DNA of 64,000 bases from Allobosea sp. Tri-44 (GCF_004123845.1 NZ_NBDP01000003.1:887084-951083), one strand, 5' to 3'; shown: positions 40,138 to 53,525, counted from the first letter of the stretch. A program made the numbers and translations. Notes: a model not told the origin generated them from the sequence alone.

Positions 40138-40212
40138 GGGCGGGTAGCTCAGTGGTAGAGCACGTGACTTTTAATCATGTGGTCGAGGGTTCGATCCCCT
40201 CCCCGCTCACCA
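40138..40212 (+). tRNA. tRNA-Lys (anticodon TTT)
   Basis: A complete cloverleaf can be folded by hand. The acceptor stem is GGGCGGG with CCCGCTC (one G-U pair), and the D-arm is GCTC with GAGC. The anticodon stem CGTGA with TCATG encloses loop CTTTTAA (anticodon TTT). The T-arm GAGGG with CCCTC encloses loop TTCGATC. The discriminator base is A and the CCA end is encoded (40210-40212). The length is 75 bases with CCA. No integrase or direct repeat of its 3' end was noticed nearby. Confidence 0.97.
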
Positions 40213-40257
40213 TTCCGATCCAGTACTAGCGCCAGATTCCGTTCGGCACGCTCGGCC

Positions 40258-40521
40258 TCAGCCGAGACGGCTGACCGTTCCCCGGGGACGCATCCGACGC
40301 TGCGGCGGCATCTGCCCCTCGGTACCGACGCCGCCATATCCTGGCGCGATCGCCCCCGCATAGCCATCGAGTTCCCAGCAGCGCCAGCGCTGGTAGTCGG
40401 CTGCCGTCGCCGCCTCCGAGCAGGCCAGCCATTGCGAGCGTGGCCAGAAGGCCGCGGCGGGCGCTGTGGTCGCAGCTACACCGAGTGCGGCAAGCCCGAG
40501 GATCATGAGGTTCCTGCTCAT
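40258..40521 (-). CDS. Small exported protein of unknown function
   Basis: An 87-residue protein starting at an ATG preceded by a GGGAGGGCAGG ribosome-binding region. Residues 1-24 are a signal peptide (LMILGLAALGVAATTAPAAA). The mature part has two cysteines (WLACSEAA, RWRCWELD), several tryptophans and a Gly/Pro/Arg-rich tail. No known domain is recognised. It reads toward the tRNA-Lys gene, whose end is 45 bp away. Confidence 0.65.
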   Translation of the reverse strand: MSRNLMILGLAALGVAATTAPAAAFWPRSQWLACSEAATAADYQRWRCWELDGYAGAIAPGYGGVGTEGQMPPQRRMRPRGTVSRLG

Positions 40522-40712
40522 CCTGCCCTCCCAGGGTCGTCCTGACCGACCGCTAGCAAAGCTCGCAGAGCTTACCGAAGCGCTAAGCGCCTCCGCCGCG
40601 TGCTTCCGCGTTCGCCAAACAGCAAGCGCATGGCTGCCCATCTGCGAACCAAACCTCCGGTTGTGCGTTGTTTGGTCATTCCGCAGATGCGGAAACGACA
40701 GGAGGATACCTC

Positions 40713-41276
40713 ATGTACAAGCGTCACGTTGCATTGACGGCTATCGGCGGCGTCATGCTTGCCGCCGCTGCCGTTGCGCAGACAACCGCGCCCTCGAACC
40801 AGCCGCCGAGCCCGCAGCCGACCGCGCCTGCAACCAGCGCCCCGGCGACACCGGCACCAGCCGCGGAAACCGCCAAGGCCCCGGAGAACAATCTCGCTGG
40901 CCAGGGCAAGTGGCGGGCCTCGAAGCTGATGGGTGTCGACATCTACGGTCCCGACAACAAGAAGGTCGGCGACGTCACCGAGGTGGTGTTCGACAAGACC
41001 GGCAAGATCGAGCTGGTCACCGTCGGCGTCGGTGGCTTCCTCGGCATGGGCTCGAAGGATGTCGCAATCCCGTTCGAGCAGGTTCAGTGGAGCGAGGAGC
41101 CGATGGTTACACCGGGCCCTGCCCCGTCGGGCGGCACCGGTGCGGGCGGCAGCACCGCGATGAACGCACCGCCGGCCGCCAAGAAGGGACCGGAGATGTA
41201 TCCGGACCACGGCAAGATCACGATGACCAAGGATCAGCTGACGTCCGCTCCGGCCGTGACTTACGCCGCCCGCTGA
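40713..41276 (+). CDS. Exported PRC-barrel domain protein
   Basis: A 187-residue protein with a signal peptide (residues 1-23, ending AAAVAQ), a Pro/Ala/Thr-rich linker, and one PRC-barrel domain: WRASKLMGVDIYGPDNKKVGDVTEVVFDKTGKIELVTVGVGGFLGMGSKDVAIPFEQV in overlapping family blocks, listed here as WRASKLMG, KKVGDV and KDVAIPF. PRC-barrels bind RNA or protein partners. Exported versions are common in Hyphomicrobiales, and their role is unknown. The start at 40713 follows a strong AGGAGG. A terminator follows the stop codon closely. Confidence 0.85.
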   Translation: MYKRHVALTAIGGVMLAAAAVAQTTAPSNQPPSPQPTAPATSAPATPAPAAETAKAPENNLAGQGKWRASKLMGVDIYGPDNKKVGDVTEVVFDKTGKIELVTVGVGGFLGMGSKDVAIPFEQVQWSEEPMVTPGPAPSGGTGAGGSTAMNAPPAAKKGPEMYPDHGKITMTKDQLTSAPAVTYAAR

Positions 41277-41300
41277 GGACGGCTCGACCTAATCATCACA

Positions 41301-41328
41301 GGCTCGCCCCTCCCGGGGCGGGCCTTTT
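41301..41328 (+). terminator. Rho-independent terminator of the PRC-barrel gene
   Basis: Ten-base arms GGCTCGCCCC (41301-41310) and GGGGCGGGCC (41315-41324), one G-U pair, loop TCCC, followed by TTTT. Confidence 0.88.
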
Positions 41329-41342
41329 CTTTGCCCAACGGC

Positions 41343-43486
<2,144 letters not shown>

Positions 43487-43582
43487 GGATATTTCCCCAA
43501 CACCCAAGGAATGCGTGCGCCAGCGAAACGCGCGGGCAACGTCAGTCGTGAGACCCTAGCAGTCGACAAAGGAAGTCGTGAG

Positions 43583-44992
43583 ATGAAGAACGCCAAAGAA
43601 GTCCTGAAGGCGATCAAGGACAATGACGTCAAATACGTCGACTTCCGCTTCACCGACCCGCGCGGCAAGTGGCAGCACGTCACCTTCGACATCACCATGA
43701 TCGACGAAGAGATCTTCGCCGAAGGCACGATGTTCGACGGCTCCTCGATCGCTGGCTGGAAGGCGATCAACGAGTCCGACATGCTGCTGATGCCGGACCC
43801 GACGACGGCCTGCATCGACCCGTTCTTCTCGGCCTCGACCATGGTCATCAACTGCGACGTGCTCGAGCCGGCGACCGGCGAGCCCTATGGCCGTGATCCG
43901 CGCGGCATGGCCAAGAAGGCCGAGGCCTACCTCAAGTCGACCGGCATCGGCGATACCGTCTATGTCGGTCCCGAGGCCGAATTCTTCGTCTTCGACGACG
44001 TCAAGATCGCCGCTGACCCGTACAACACCGGCTTCAAGCTCGACAATGTCGAGCTGCCGATCAACGGCATGACCGAGTACGAGGGCGGCAACCTCGGCCA
44101 CCGCATCGCCACCAAGGGCGGTTATTTCCCGGTTCCGCCGCAGGATTCGGCGCAGGACATGCGCGGCGAGATGCTGGCAGCCATGGCAGCCATGGGCGCC
44201 AAGGTCGAGAAGCACCATCACGAGGTCGCCTCGGCCCAGCATGAGCTCGGCCTGAAGTTCGACACCCTGACGCACATGGCCGACCAGATGCAGGTCTACA
44301 AATACTGCATCCACAATGTCGCCCAGAGCTACGGCAAGACCGCGACTTTCATGCCCAAGCCCGTCTATGGCGACAACGGCTCCGGCATGCACGTCCACCA
44401 GTCGATCTGGAAGAACGGCAAGCCGATCATGGCCGGCAACAAGTATGCCGACCTGTCGCAGGAATGCCTCTGGTACATCGGCGGCATCATCAAGCACGCC
44501 AAGTCGCTGAACGCCTTCACCAACCCCTCGACCAACTCCTACAAGCGCCTTGTCCCGGGCTATGAGGCCCCGGTGCTGCTCGCCTATTCGGCGCGCAACC
44601 GCTCGGCCTCCTGCCGTATTCCGTGGACGACCTCGCCCAAGGCCAAGCGCGTCGAGGTCCGCTTCCCCGACCCGATGGCGAATCCCTATCTCGCCTTCGC
44701 CGCCATGCTGATGGCCGGCATCGACGGCATCGTGAACAAGATCGATCCCGGCCCGGCGATGGACAAGGATCTCTACGACCTGCCGCCGCGCGAGCTGAAG
44801 AAGATCCCGACCGTCTGCGGCTCGCTGCGCGAGGCGCTGGATTCGCTGAAGAAGGACAACGCCTACCTCAAGGCCGGCGGCGTCTTCAACGACGACTTCA
44901 TCGAGAGCTATATCGAGCTCAAGATGCAGGACGTGGCGCGCTTCGAGATGACGCCGCACCCGGTCGAGTTCGCGATGTACTATTCCTACTGA
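43583..44992 (+). CDS. glnA: Glutamine synthetase type I
   Basis: A 469-residue dodecameric ATP-dependent enzyme joining ammonium to glutamate. It begins [31 protein letters not shown] is the beta-grasp signature region, [10 protein letters not shown] and [12 protein letters not shown] are metal- and ATP-binding blocks, and Tyr398 in [11 protein letters not shown] is the adenylylation site. The start at 43583 follows AAAGGAAG. A strong terminator follows, so glnBA forms the transcription unit. NtrC is the expected activator. Confidence 0.98.
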   Translation: MKNAKEVLKAIKDNDVKYVDFRFTDPRGKWQHVTFDITMIDEEIFAEGTMFDGSSIAGWKAINESDMLLMPDPTTACIDPFFSASTMVINCDVLEPATGEPYGRDPRGMAKKAEAYLKSTGIGDTVYVGPEAEFFVFDDVKIAADPYNTGFKLDNVELPINGMTEYEGGNLGHRIATKGGYFPVPPQDSAQDMRGEMLAAMAAMGAKVEKHHHEVASAQHELGLKFDTLTHMADQMQVYKYCIHNVAQSYGKTATFMPKPVYGDNGSGMHVHQSIWKNGKPIMAGNKYADLSQECLWYIGGIIKHAKSLNAFTNPSTNSYKRLVPGYEAPVLLAYSARNRSASCRIPWTTSPKAKRVEVRFPDPMANPYLAFAAMLMAGIDGIVNKIDPGPAMDKDLYDLPPRELKKIPTVCGSLREALDSLKKDNAYLKAGGVFNDDFIESYIELKMQDVARFEMTPHPVEFAMYYSY

Positions 44993-45048
44993 GCGTCAGG
45001 CTCAGGAGAGTTCCTCCCGACTGCGGCCTGGCCGTGGTCCACCTTATG

Positions 45049-45079
45049 AACCGGGGCGGCAACGCCCCGGTTTTTTTTT
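45049..45079 (+). terminator. Rho-independent terminator of glnBA
   Basis: Perfect 10-bp stem AACCGGGGCG (45049-45058) and CGCCCCGGTT (45063-45072) with loop GCAA, running into a nine-base T-run ending at 45079. Confidence 0.95.
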
Positions 45080-45112
45080 ATCGTCCAGCCCCGCCGGCGG
45101 ATCAGATCGGGC

Positions 45113-46480
45113 TCAGAGATAGCGGTTGTGGCCGAAGGTGACGCTGCCAACGGCGGTTGCGAGGTCGTTGCCGTATTCTGCGGTGCCGACCCGGTTCATC
45201 GTCGTGCCGGTGAAGACTGCAGGTACGATGCCGCCGATACTGGCACTGCGTACGATGTTGCCGGAGACCACGACCGATCGGCCCGAATTGGTGACCGCCT
45301 CGTTCGACACGCCGATGCCGATGGCGACATTGCGGACCAGATTGCCGGTGACGACCAGGTCCCGCGCTGCAGTGTTGATACCAGCCATGATGCCGACACG
45401 TGCCGCACCATCGACGAGATTGCCCGACACGACGCAATCCTGCTCCACGACGATCGCGTTACCGATGGTCGAGGGCGGATAGTAACCTGCGTCCGGGATC
45501 GGGTTGTCGATGACATTCGAGATGCGGTTGCCTTCAACCACCACGCTGCGCGAGACGCCATCACTGAACTGGCCGGAATTGGCGACGAGGATGCCGCTGC
45601 CGACCGTGTCGAGGCTGTTGTTCGAGACGATGCACCCGGTCAGATCGATCCCGGCGCCGGGCGCCTCGATGAAGATCGCCACCTCCCGCGTGTTGTAGAT
45701 GTTGTTGTTGCTGATGTTGTGCAGCCCGCCGCCATTGCAGCGGATCGCCGAGAACTTCGTGCTGAAGATCTTGTTGTCGGTAACGGTCACGCCGATCGCA
45801 CGGAAGATGCTGACGCCGTTGCCGTTCTGACCGGTTCCGCCGGCGACTGTGTCAACGCCATTGATGAAATTGCCCGTGACCGTGGAACTGTCGCCGGTGA
45901 TCGTGTCGCGCCAGATGGCGATGCCGTTGTTCTGCATGCCTGCGAGCGTGTTGCTGAGCGCCTTGATCTGCGCGTTCTCGCTCCAGATCCCGACGGAGTG
46001 GTTGCCGAAGTAACAGGCGCGGAAAACCGCGCCGGACGAGCTCGCGACATAGGCACCGATGCCCGGTGAATTCAGCACCTGGCAGTTCTCGAACGAGACG
46101 TCCTGAGCGTTGCCGGCGATAGCGATGAAGGCCGGACGACCGGACACATAGTCGGACAATGCCCGGTTCTGCCCGTCGAAGGTGATGCCGTCGAAATGGA
46201 CTTGATTCTGACCTTCGATCCGCAGGAACGTATTGGTGCCGTTGAAGCGCAACACCACTGATCCGGGCATCGCCCGCGCGAACAGCGGCTTGCCGCCGCC
46301 ATTGCTAGAGAGAACCGTGGTTGTAGGAGAATCATAGACGCCGGGCTGGAAAAACAGCGGCCGATTCTGGCTACGTGCATAGTCGAAGACGGTTTGCAGA
46401 TTGGTGAACGCCGTCCAGCCCGTGCTGGCGGCAGCGGTGCGCGCCACGACGGTATCGTCGAACAGAGCATATGAAGGCAT
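45113..46480 (-). CDS. Right-handed parallel beta-helix repeat protein (TIGR03808-like)
   Basis: A 455-residue protein. The N-terminus MPSYALFDDTVVARTAAAST has no signal peptide. TAFTNLQTVFDYARSQNRPL and LFFQPGVYDSP resemble the entry to pectate-lyase-like beta-helices. From about residue 130 there are many coils of the type V-x-G-N-x-I (VTGNFI, VTDNKIF, ISNNNIY, VEGNRIS, VSGNLVD, VTGNLVR, VSGNIVR). The blocks GQNGNGVSIFRA and REVAIFIEAPG recall the Tat-exported repeat family TIGR03808, but the twin-arginine leader is missing. Activity unknown; candidates are polysaccharide binding or cleavage. A GAGG site lies 8 bases before the ATG. Confidence 0.82.
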   Translation of the reverse strand: MPSYALFDDTVVARTAAASTGWTAFTNLQTVFDYARSQNRPLFFQPGVYDSPTTTVLSSNGGGKPLFARAMPGSVVLRFNGTNTFLRIEGQNQVHFDGITFDGQNRALSDYVSGRPAFIAIAGNAQDVSFENCQVLNSPGIGAYVASSSGAVFRACYFGNHSVGIWSENAQIKALSNTLAGMQNNGIAIWRDTITGDSSTVTGNFINGVDTVAGGTGQNGNGVSIFRAIGVTVTDNKIFSTKFSAIRCNGGGLHNISNNNIYNTREVAIFIEAPGAGIDLTGCIVSNNSLDTVGSGILVANSGQFSDGVSRSVVVEGNRISNVIDNPIPDAGYYPPSTIGNAIVVEQDCVVSGNLVDGAARVGIMAGINTAARDLVVTGNLVRNVAIGIGVSNEAVTNSGRSVVVSGNIVRSASIGGIVPAVFTGTTMNRVGTAEYGNDLATAVGSVTFGHNRYL

Positions 46481-46618
46481 GCGCTTTTCCTCAATGAATC
46501 ATGGAGAACATAACAAGAACATACATGGGATAAAATTCCTTACCTGTCAAGTTCCAAGTGCCTGGCCACTCCTCATGGGCCGCTTTCCGATCTGCGAGCG
46601 ACCGCACCCGCAGGTTAA

Positions 46619-47554
46619 ATGTTCCGTAGAAGATCGCTGCTAAGGCTGCGCGCTGTGATCACAACGAACGAGCCGGCCATGCTGAGGATCAACGAGACGC
46701 GCGCGACCTACGCGATCCGCCGCGCCTACGACCTTATGACCAAGGCGATCGTACCGGGCAGCAGAAAGCACCTGCCCCCGGCTCCCCGGTTGGCCGTCAT
46801 TCCGACAGACTATCTCGGCATCTCAATCATTGGAGCCGGCGTCTACGAGCGTCGCGAGATCGAGCTGCTCAAGGCCCTTTTCCAAGCCCGCAGCCTGCAG
46901 GACACAGTCTTCCTCGACATTGGCGGCAATATAGGAAATCATTCCGTGTCCTTGGCCGGATCGTTCGCGGAAGTGGTCGCCTTCGAGCCCAATCCGCCGA
47001 TCGCATCGCTGTTCAAGACCAATCTCCTTCTGTCCGGGACCGGCAATGTCCGCCTGCACGAAGTTGGGCTGGGGCGGGAGGATACCGAGCTCCGCTTCTC
47101 GTTGCTCGAGGCAGGCAATGACGGTAGCGGCAGCTTCGCCTCGGGCAAGGGCGATATCGTGCTGCCGGTGCGCCATGGCGACCGCTACCTGGCGCAGCAC
47201 GAGCCCGAGATCGCGAGCGGCACGAAGCGGATCGGTTTTGTGAAATGCGACGTCGAGGGCTTCGAGGCCGACGTCTTCGCCGGGTTGCGCGAGACGTTCG
47301 CACGCCATCGCCCGATTCTCACCTTCGAAAGCAACCGCAAGCCGGACGGCGAGAAGGCCTGGGCGGAGTTGCGTGCCGCCGGCTACGACACGCTCTCGTG
47401 CCTGCGCGAGACCGGCGACGATGGTAGCCGCCCGCTGCAGGAGATGAAGCGGCTGGTTCTCGGCTATTCTTGCTGGCTGGAAGGAATCGGCGGCATTCCC
47501 GAGCGTCGCTGCAACCTGGTCGCGAGCTTCGGTCCGCTGGAGCCGATCGCCTGA
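46619..47554 (+). CDS. FkbM-family SAM-dependent methyltransferase
   Basis: A 311-residue protein. The SAM-binding start is VFLDIGGNIGNHSVSLAGSF with the acidic strand EVVAFEPNPPIASLF. FVKCDVEGFEADVFAGL and ILTFESN complete the FkbM domain. FkbM enzymes O-methylate sugars in glycans, antibiotics and lipopolysaccharide. It is divergent from the beta-helix gene and 67 bp ahead of a glycosyltransferase on the same strand, consistent with surface-glycan work. The start could instead be the Met at 46679, residue 21. Confidence 0.85.
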   Translation: MFRRRSLLRLRAVITTNEPAMLRINETRATYAIRRAYDLMTKAIVPGSRKHLPPAPRLAVIPTDYLGISIIGAGVYERREIELLKALFQARSLQDTVFLDIGGNIGNHSVSLAGSFAEVVAFEPNPPIASLFKTNLLLSGTGNVRLHEVGLGREDTELRFSLLEAGNDGSGSFASGKGDIVLPVRHGDRYLAQHEPEIASGTKRIGFVKCDVEGFEADVFAGLRETFARHRPILTFESNRKPDGEKAWAELRAAGYDTLSCLRETGDDGSRPLQEMKRLVLGYSCWLEGIGGIPERRCNLVASFGPLEPIA

Positions 47555-47621
47555 CTCAACGCAAGCTTAGGAAAGCTGTGCGATAGGCAGGCTCCGTCAT
47601 CCTCCGTACGGCCGCAGGCGC

Positions 47622-48785
47622 ATGCAGTCCTTGCTTCCCTCCATCGTCATCTTCGGCTCGGCGAGGCCCGTCACCTGCGCGGTGATGGACTACGCCTATC
47701 GACTCGCCGGCGCCGTCAACGCGCTGCGCCCAGGCTTCGTCGCGATCCGGACGATCGAACCGGAGCGGCCGACCGCCTTCGTCGGTGCCATCGCCGAGGC
47801 GCTTCGTCAGGATCGCATCGTGCATCTCCAGCTGCCGATCGAGGGCTGGGGCAACAGCGTCGTGCCGGGCTCGGTGCTGATGGCGGCGCGGCTTATGACC
47901 CGCAAGGGCCGGATCGCCATCACCCTGCATGAATGGGCCTCGCTCAACCGCCTGCGCTACCTCTCTATGGTACCGGACATCCTGGCCTGCGACGGCTTCG
48001 TCTTCGTTTCGCCGCAGCAGCGCGAGGGCTTCCAGAAGACACCGCTGGTCGGCGAAGCGAAGAAGCGGGCCGCCCCGGTCATCCCGATCGGTCCCAACAT
48101 CATGCCGGCGCGCATCGATCCGGAGCGGGTCGCGATGGAGCGGGTGAAGGTCCGCGGCAGCGGCGTCGGTGAGGCCGAGATCGTCATCGGCTATTTCGGC
48201 GTGCTCTATGCCAGCAAGCGGCCGGATGTCCTGCTGCGCACGATCCAGGCGCTGCATCAGCGCGGCGTCAAGGCGCGCCTGCTGATCTGCGGCGACTTCC
48301 TCTGGGACAAGCCCAGGGATCGCGACGCCTTCCTCGCGCTGGCAAGCGAGCTCGGCGTCGCCGACTGGCTTGATTTCCGCGGCCGGATCGACGACGAGGG
48401 CGAGTTGATGGCGACACTCTCGGCCGCCGACGTCTTCCTCCTGCCTTTCACCGACGGGATCAGCACGCGGCGCGGCAGCTTCCAGGCGGTCAGCCAGCTC
48501 CCGATCCCGCTGGTCTCGACCGAACCGGAGCGCCAGGACGAATTCGCACTCGCGCCGGCGCTGAAGGCGAAGATCGACAATCCGGCAACCGTGCTCTGCC
48601 CGGTCGACGCCGCGCCTGAGCGCTTCGCGGAAGCCGTGCTCGCGGCCCATGCCCGCAAGGCCGAGGCGATCGGCATCGACCTCACCAGACTATGGGACGA
48701 AGCTGCCCTCGCCCATCTTACCTTCTACGATGGCCTGAAAGCGCACGCACGAGAGGCAGGCCGAGGCATCAGCGCAGCGCGATGA
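47622..48785 (+). CDS. Glycosyltransferase, GT-B fold (GT4-like)
   Basis: A 387-residue cytoplasmic protein. Typical GT-B features: an N-terminal half ending near GRIAITLHEWASLNRLRYLS, then in the C-terminal half IVIGYFGVLYASKRPDVLLRTI (start of the nucleotide-sugar domain), ARLLICGDFLW, LDFRGRIDDEGELMATLSAADVFLLPF and a late Glu/Arg-rich helix. The donor and acceptor sugars are unknown. It follows the FkbM methyltransferase after 67 bp, so they are probably co-transcribed. Its 3' end overlaps the end of a small convergent gene. Confidence 0.82.
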   Translation: MQSLLPSIVIFGSARPVTCAVMDYAYRLAGAVNALRPGFVAIRTIEPERPTAFVGAIAEALRQDRIVHLQLPIEGWGNSVVPGSVLMAARLMTRKGRIAITLHEWASLNRLRYLSMVPDILACDGFVFVSPQQREGFQKTPLVGEAKKRAAPVIPIGPNIMPARIDPERVAMERVKVRGSGVGEAEIVIGYFGVLYASKRPDVLLRTIQALHQRGVKARLLICGDFLWDKPRDRDAFLALASELGVADWLDFRGRIDDEGELMATLSAADVFLLPFTDGISTRRGSFQAVSQLPIPLVSTEPERQDEFALAPALKAKIDNPATVLCPVDAAPERFAEAVLAAHARKAEAIGIDLTRLWDEAALAHLTFYDGLKAHAREAGRGISAAR

Positions 48786-48987
48786 TCGCCAGGCCGGCCA
48801 GTGCGACGATGGCGGCGGCCCACCAGAGACGGCGCAATTGCACGGTTTCGGTGTCGTGCCGCCGCTCGAAGCCGGAGAGCTCCTCATAGGCGAAGGACTC
48901 ACCGGCGAAGCGCGCGGCCCGTTCGAGGCCGGCGATGCGGATTTTCGGGACTGCGGAACGCGACGCCACGTGACATTCTCCCCCCAT
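48769..48987 (-). CDS. Small C-terminally membrane-anchored protein, hypothetical
   Basis: A 72-residue open frame ending in one hydrophobic segment (LWWAAAIVALAGLAIIAL) after a polar N-terminus with charged patches (SRSAVPKIRIAGLERAARF). Its last 17 bases overlap the 3' end of the convergent glycosyltransferase. No family is recognised; it may be a real tail-anchored protein or a chance frame. Confidence 0.45.
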   Translation of the reverse strand: MGGECHVASRSAVPKIRIAGLERAARFAGESFAYEELSGFERRHDTETVQLRRLWWAAAIVALAGLAIIALR

Positions 48988-49048
48988 GCCAGATTAGCCG
49001 AATGCGCGGCCGGGACCAGTCCCGATTCGCAACGCCGATGATGAGACC

Positions 49049-49066
49049 GCTGCCGTTAACGGCAGC
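49049..49066. promoter_or_regulatory. Perfect 18-bp palindrome upstream of parE
   Basis: GCTGCCGTTAACGGCAGC reads the same on both strands. It lies in the 284-bp gap between the small minus-strand gene and parE, about 206 bases before the parE start. It may be an operator or a cruciform site. The rest of this gap shows no gene I can support. Confidence 0.4.
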
Positions 49067-49271
49067 TGAACCGTCGAGCAGCATACGGGGTTCCACGGGC
49101 CGGCTGTGCCATCGTTCGATGACGGTTCGGCGACGGCCTCGCCATTCCTGACTTTCGGCGGCATCTCGATCGGTTTATTGCGGATGAACGACGGGTTATA
49201 CGGCTGCGGCAAGCGGCCGTCGGGCCGATACGATATCCTGCAGACAAAGCGAATCAGCGAGCGCAGTGGCG

Positions 49272-51332
<2,061 letters not shown>

Positions 51333-51497
51333 GGCATGCCGGCGGAGGCTCGCATGCTGGACACCCCCGCAAGCTTGCCGGGCTGTGTCGCGACACCTGC
51401 GCGCCCATCCTGCGCGCATGCCGACCGATCCGCACAATGCCGACCATGACATTGCCCCGCGACACCATCCCGCGTCCGATCTCTGGCCGCTGAGCGT

Positions 51498-52406
51498 ATG
51501 GGCGAGCCTGCTGCCACTCCATCTCGACGCGATGCCCAGAGCCCGGCCTCGCTCTGGGGCGACATCGAGATTTTCCACGCCATTGCCTCGAGCGGTGGGC
51601 TGGCTCTGGCGGCGGCTGCGCTTGGGCTGAGCGAGACGACCGTTGCGCGGCGGCTGAAGGCGTTCGAGGCCCGGCTCGGCCTGCCGCTGTTCCGCCGCGG
51701 CGCCAACCGCCTGATCCCGACCGGGATCGGTCTTTCGCTCGCTGCGGACGCAGCTGCCGCAGCCGAAGCCGTTGCACATTTCGAGGCGCGGGCGACATCT
51801 GCGCGGGCTCGGGACGATGCGCCGGTCCGCGTGACCGCGACGACCTCGATCAGCCTGTTCCTGACGCAACATGCGACCCGGCTTTCAGCCGGGGCAGGAG
51901 GCGTCGAGATCGTCATCCTCAGCACCCGCGAGCGCCTCGATCTGGCCCAGGGCGAGGCCGAGATCGCGATCCGCATGCGCAGGCCGCCGGAGGGCGCCGG
52001 CTATTTTGGCCAGAAGGTCGGCAGGCTGGCGCAGGCCTTCTATGTCCGCCGCGAGGTCGACCCGACGACGGCACCGATCATCTCGGTCAGCCGGGACGTC
52101 TCGTCGCGGATCGAGCAGCATATCCTCGCCTGGGCCGCCGGCCGGCCGATCGCCGCCCGGGTCGGCGATTCGGCCGCGCGCTACGAGAGCATCCGTTCGT
52201 CTGGCGCAGTGTCGATGGCGCCCTGTTTCCTGGCAGACGCCGATGCGGCGCTGATCCGCCTGGAAGAGCCGCCCGAGGCGACTGCCGACGAAATCTTCCT
52301 GGTCTCGCATGAGACCGGTCGTCAGCGCCCGGCCGTGCTCGCGGTGCTGGAAACGCTACGCAAACTGTTCCGCGAGCATCGTGGCAGGCTCGAGGGGCGC
52401 CCGTGA
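51498..52406 (+). CDS. LysR-family transcriptional regulator
   Basis: A 302-residue regulator. The winged helix-turn-helix near the N-terminus is IFHAIASSGGLALAAAALGLSETTVARRLKAFE in two adjoining parts, followed by the linker helix. The C-terminal effector domain is shortened and weakly conserved (SISLFLTQHATRLS, VEIVILSTRERLDLAQGEAEIAIRM). It is of the type often found singly. No divergent target gene is adjacent: parE lies upstream on the same strand, 165 bp away. The ligand is unknown. Confidence 0.85.
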   Translation: MGEPAATPSRRDAQSPASLWGDIEIFHAIASSGGLALAAAALGLSETTVARRLKAFEARLGLPLFRRGANRLIPTGIGLSLAADAAAAAEAVAHFEARATSARARDDAPVRVTATTSISLFLTQHATRLSAGAGGVEIVILSTRERLDLAQGEAEIAIRMRRPPEGAGYFGQKVGRLAQAFYVRREVDPTTAPIISVSRDVSSRIEQHILAWAAGRPIAARVGDSAARYESIRSSGAVSMAPCFLADADAALIRLEEPPEATADEIFLVSHETGRQRPAVLAVLETLRKLFREHRGRLEGRP

Positions 52407-52521
52407 TGGATCAATTTCCATCCGCGGCAGTCGGACCTCGCTAACCAAGTTTTTACAGCCGCCGCCGCAAGATTTCCTGATCGGCGCCTAGCGCCTTGTC
52501 TTGTAAGCTCGGAGAGCAGCG

Positions 52522-52782
52522 ATGCGCCTCGTCATCGCCTTCCTGCGCAACCAGCGCGGTACCATGGTCGGCGATATCGCCAAGGCCGGCGCAGCGATCG
52601 CCTTCCTTTCCGTCATTGCCGCCAATTTCATCTCGAGCCAGACGGCGCAACTCGATCGAGATGCGATGCGTCAGGCCGCCCACGCCGCTGCCAAAGGCCA
52701 GTCCTTCGACCCGCTCACCACGGGATCGATCGTCAAACGCGCCGGCGAGACGAAGCTCGACCCTTGCGTGGTCCAGCGCTGA
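52522..52782 (+). CDS. Small pilin-like membrane protein
   Basis: An 86-residue protein with GGAG 7 bases before the ATG. The N-terminus MRLVIAFLRNQRGTMVGDIAKAGAAIAFL resembles, in two parts, the leader and helix of Flp-type pilins (basic segment, Gly, then hydrophobic helix), but the conserved Glu-Tyr of Flp is not present. The rest is polar, with one Cys near the C-terminus (DPCVVQR). It ends three bases before the convergent hydrolase gene. Call tentative. Confidence 0.6.
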   Translation: MRLVIAFLRNQRGTMVGDIAKAGAAIAFLSVIAANFISSQTAQLDRDAMRQAAHAAAKGQSFDPLTTGSIVKRAGETKLDPCVVQR

Positions 52783-52785
52783 GGT

Positions 52786-53502
52786 TCAGCCGAGCCAGTC
52801 GAGCAGGACCGGCGTGACGATCTGCGGCGCCTCCAGCGTCGACAAATGGCCGCAGCCCGGCACTTCCAGGTAGCGCACCTTCGCTCCGATACCGGCGGCG
52901 ATCTCGCGTGCCTCGTCCGGTGGCGTGATCGCGTCCTCCGCGCCGACGACGACCAGGGTCGGGACGGAGATCGTCGCGAGAACCGGCCGCGCATCAGGGC
53001 GGCCCATGATGGCGCGCTGCTGGCGGATGAAACACGATGCTCCCACTGCCTCGGCCATCGCCCGGACCTCCAATCGCAGCGCTTCGTCGGCGAGGCGGTC
53101 AGGCGCGACCAGCTTCTGCCAGAGCAGTGTCACGACATTGTCGAAGGCGCCCTTCTCAGCCAGCGCGATCATCTGTTCGCGCGGCGCGTTGGTTTCGGGC
53201 GTCGGCGGCTTGGCCGTGGTGTCGAGCAAGGCAAGCCGCGTCACGCGCTCCGGCGCTCGCCGCATCACGTCGAGGGCGATGTAGCCGCCCATAGAGAGCC
53301 CGCACAGTGCGAAGCGCTCAGGCGCGGCCGCCAGCAAGCGCTCGACGATGGCGGCGATGGTGTCGTCCGCAGTGGTCTCGGCGACGAGAATCTGGCGGCC
53401 TGGCGCGAGCGCCGGCCATTGCGGAGCATAGAGCGCTGGCGTGCAATTCAGGCCCGGGATCAGGACCAGAGCTTCCGGCGTCTTCATCGTCACAGCGCTC
53501 AT
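52786..53502 (-). CDS. Alpha/beta-hydrolase
   Basis: A 238-residue cytoplasmic hydrolase. VLIPGLNCTPALY is the oxyanion-hole loop, LCGLSMGGYIALDVM the nucleophile elbow, VVVGAEDAITPP carries the Asp and PGCGHLSTLEAP the His. It resembles small esterases of the MhpC/YcdJ kind. Substrate unknown. The start at 53502 is followed five codons later by a second Met that could also be used. Confidence 0.85.
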   Translation of the reverse strand: MSAVTMKTPEALVLIPGLNCTPALYAPQWPALAPGRQILVAETTADDTIAAIVERLLAAAPERFALCGLSMGGYIALDVMRRAPERVTRLALLDTTAKPPTPETNAPREQMIALAEKGAFDNVVTLLWQKLVAPDRLADEALRLEVRAMAEAVGASCFIRQQRAIMGRPDARPVLATISVPTLVVVGAEDAITPPDEAREIAAGIGAKVRYLEVPGCGHLSTLEAPQIVTPVLLDWLG

Positions 53503-53525
53503 TCTTCACCGACCTTAGTGAGCCA

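Noticed and set aside
40138..40212. tRNA-Lys as an integration site of a genomic island
   Set aside because: No integrase gene, no repeat of the tRNA 3' end and no break in ordinary gene content was seen on either side.
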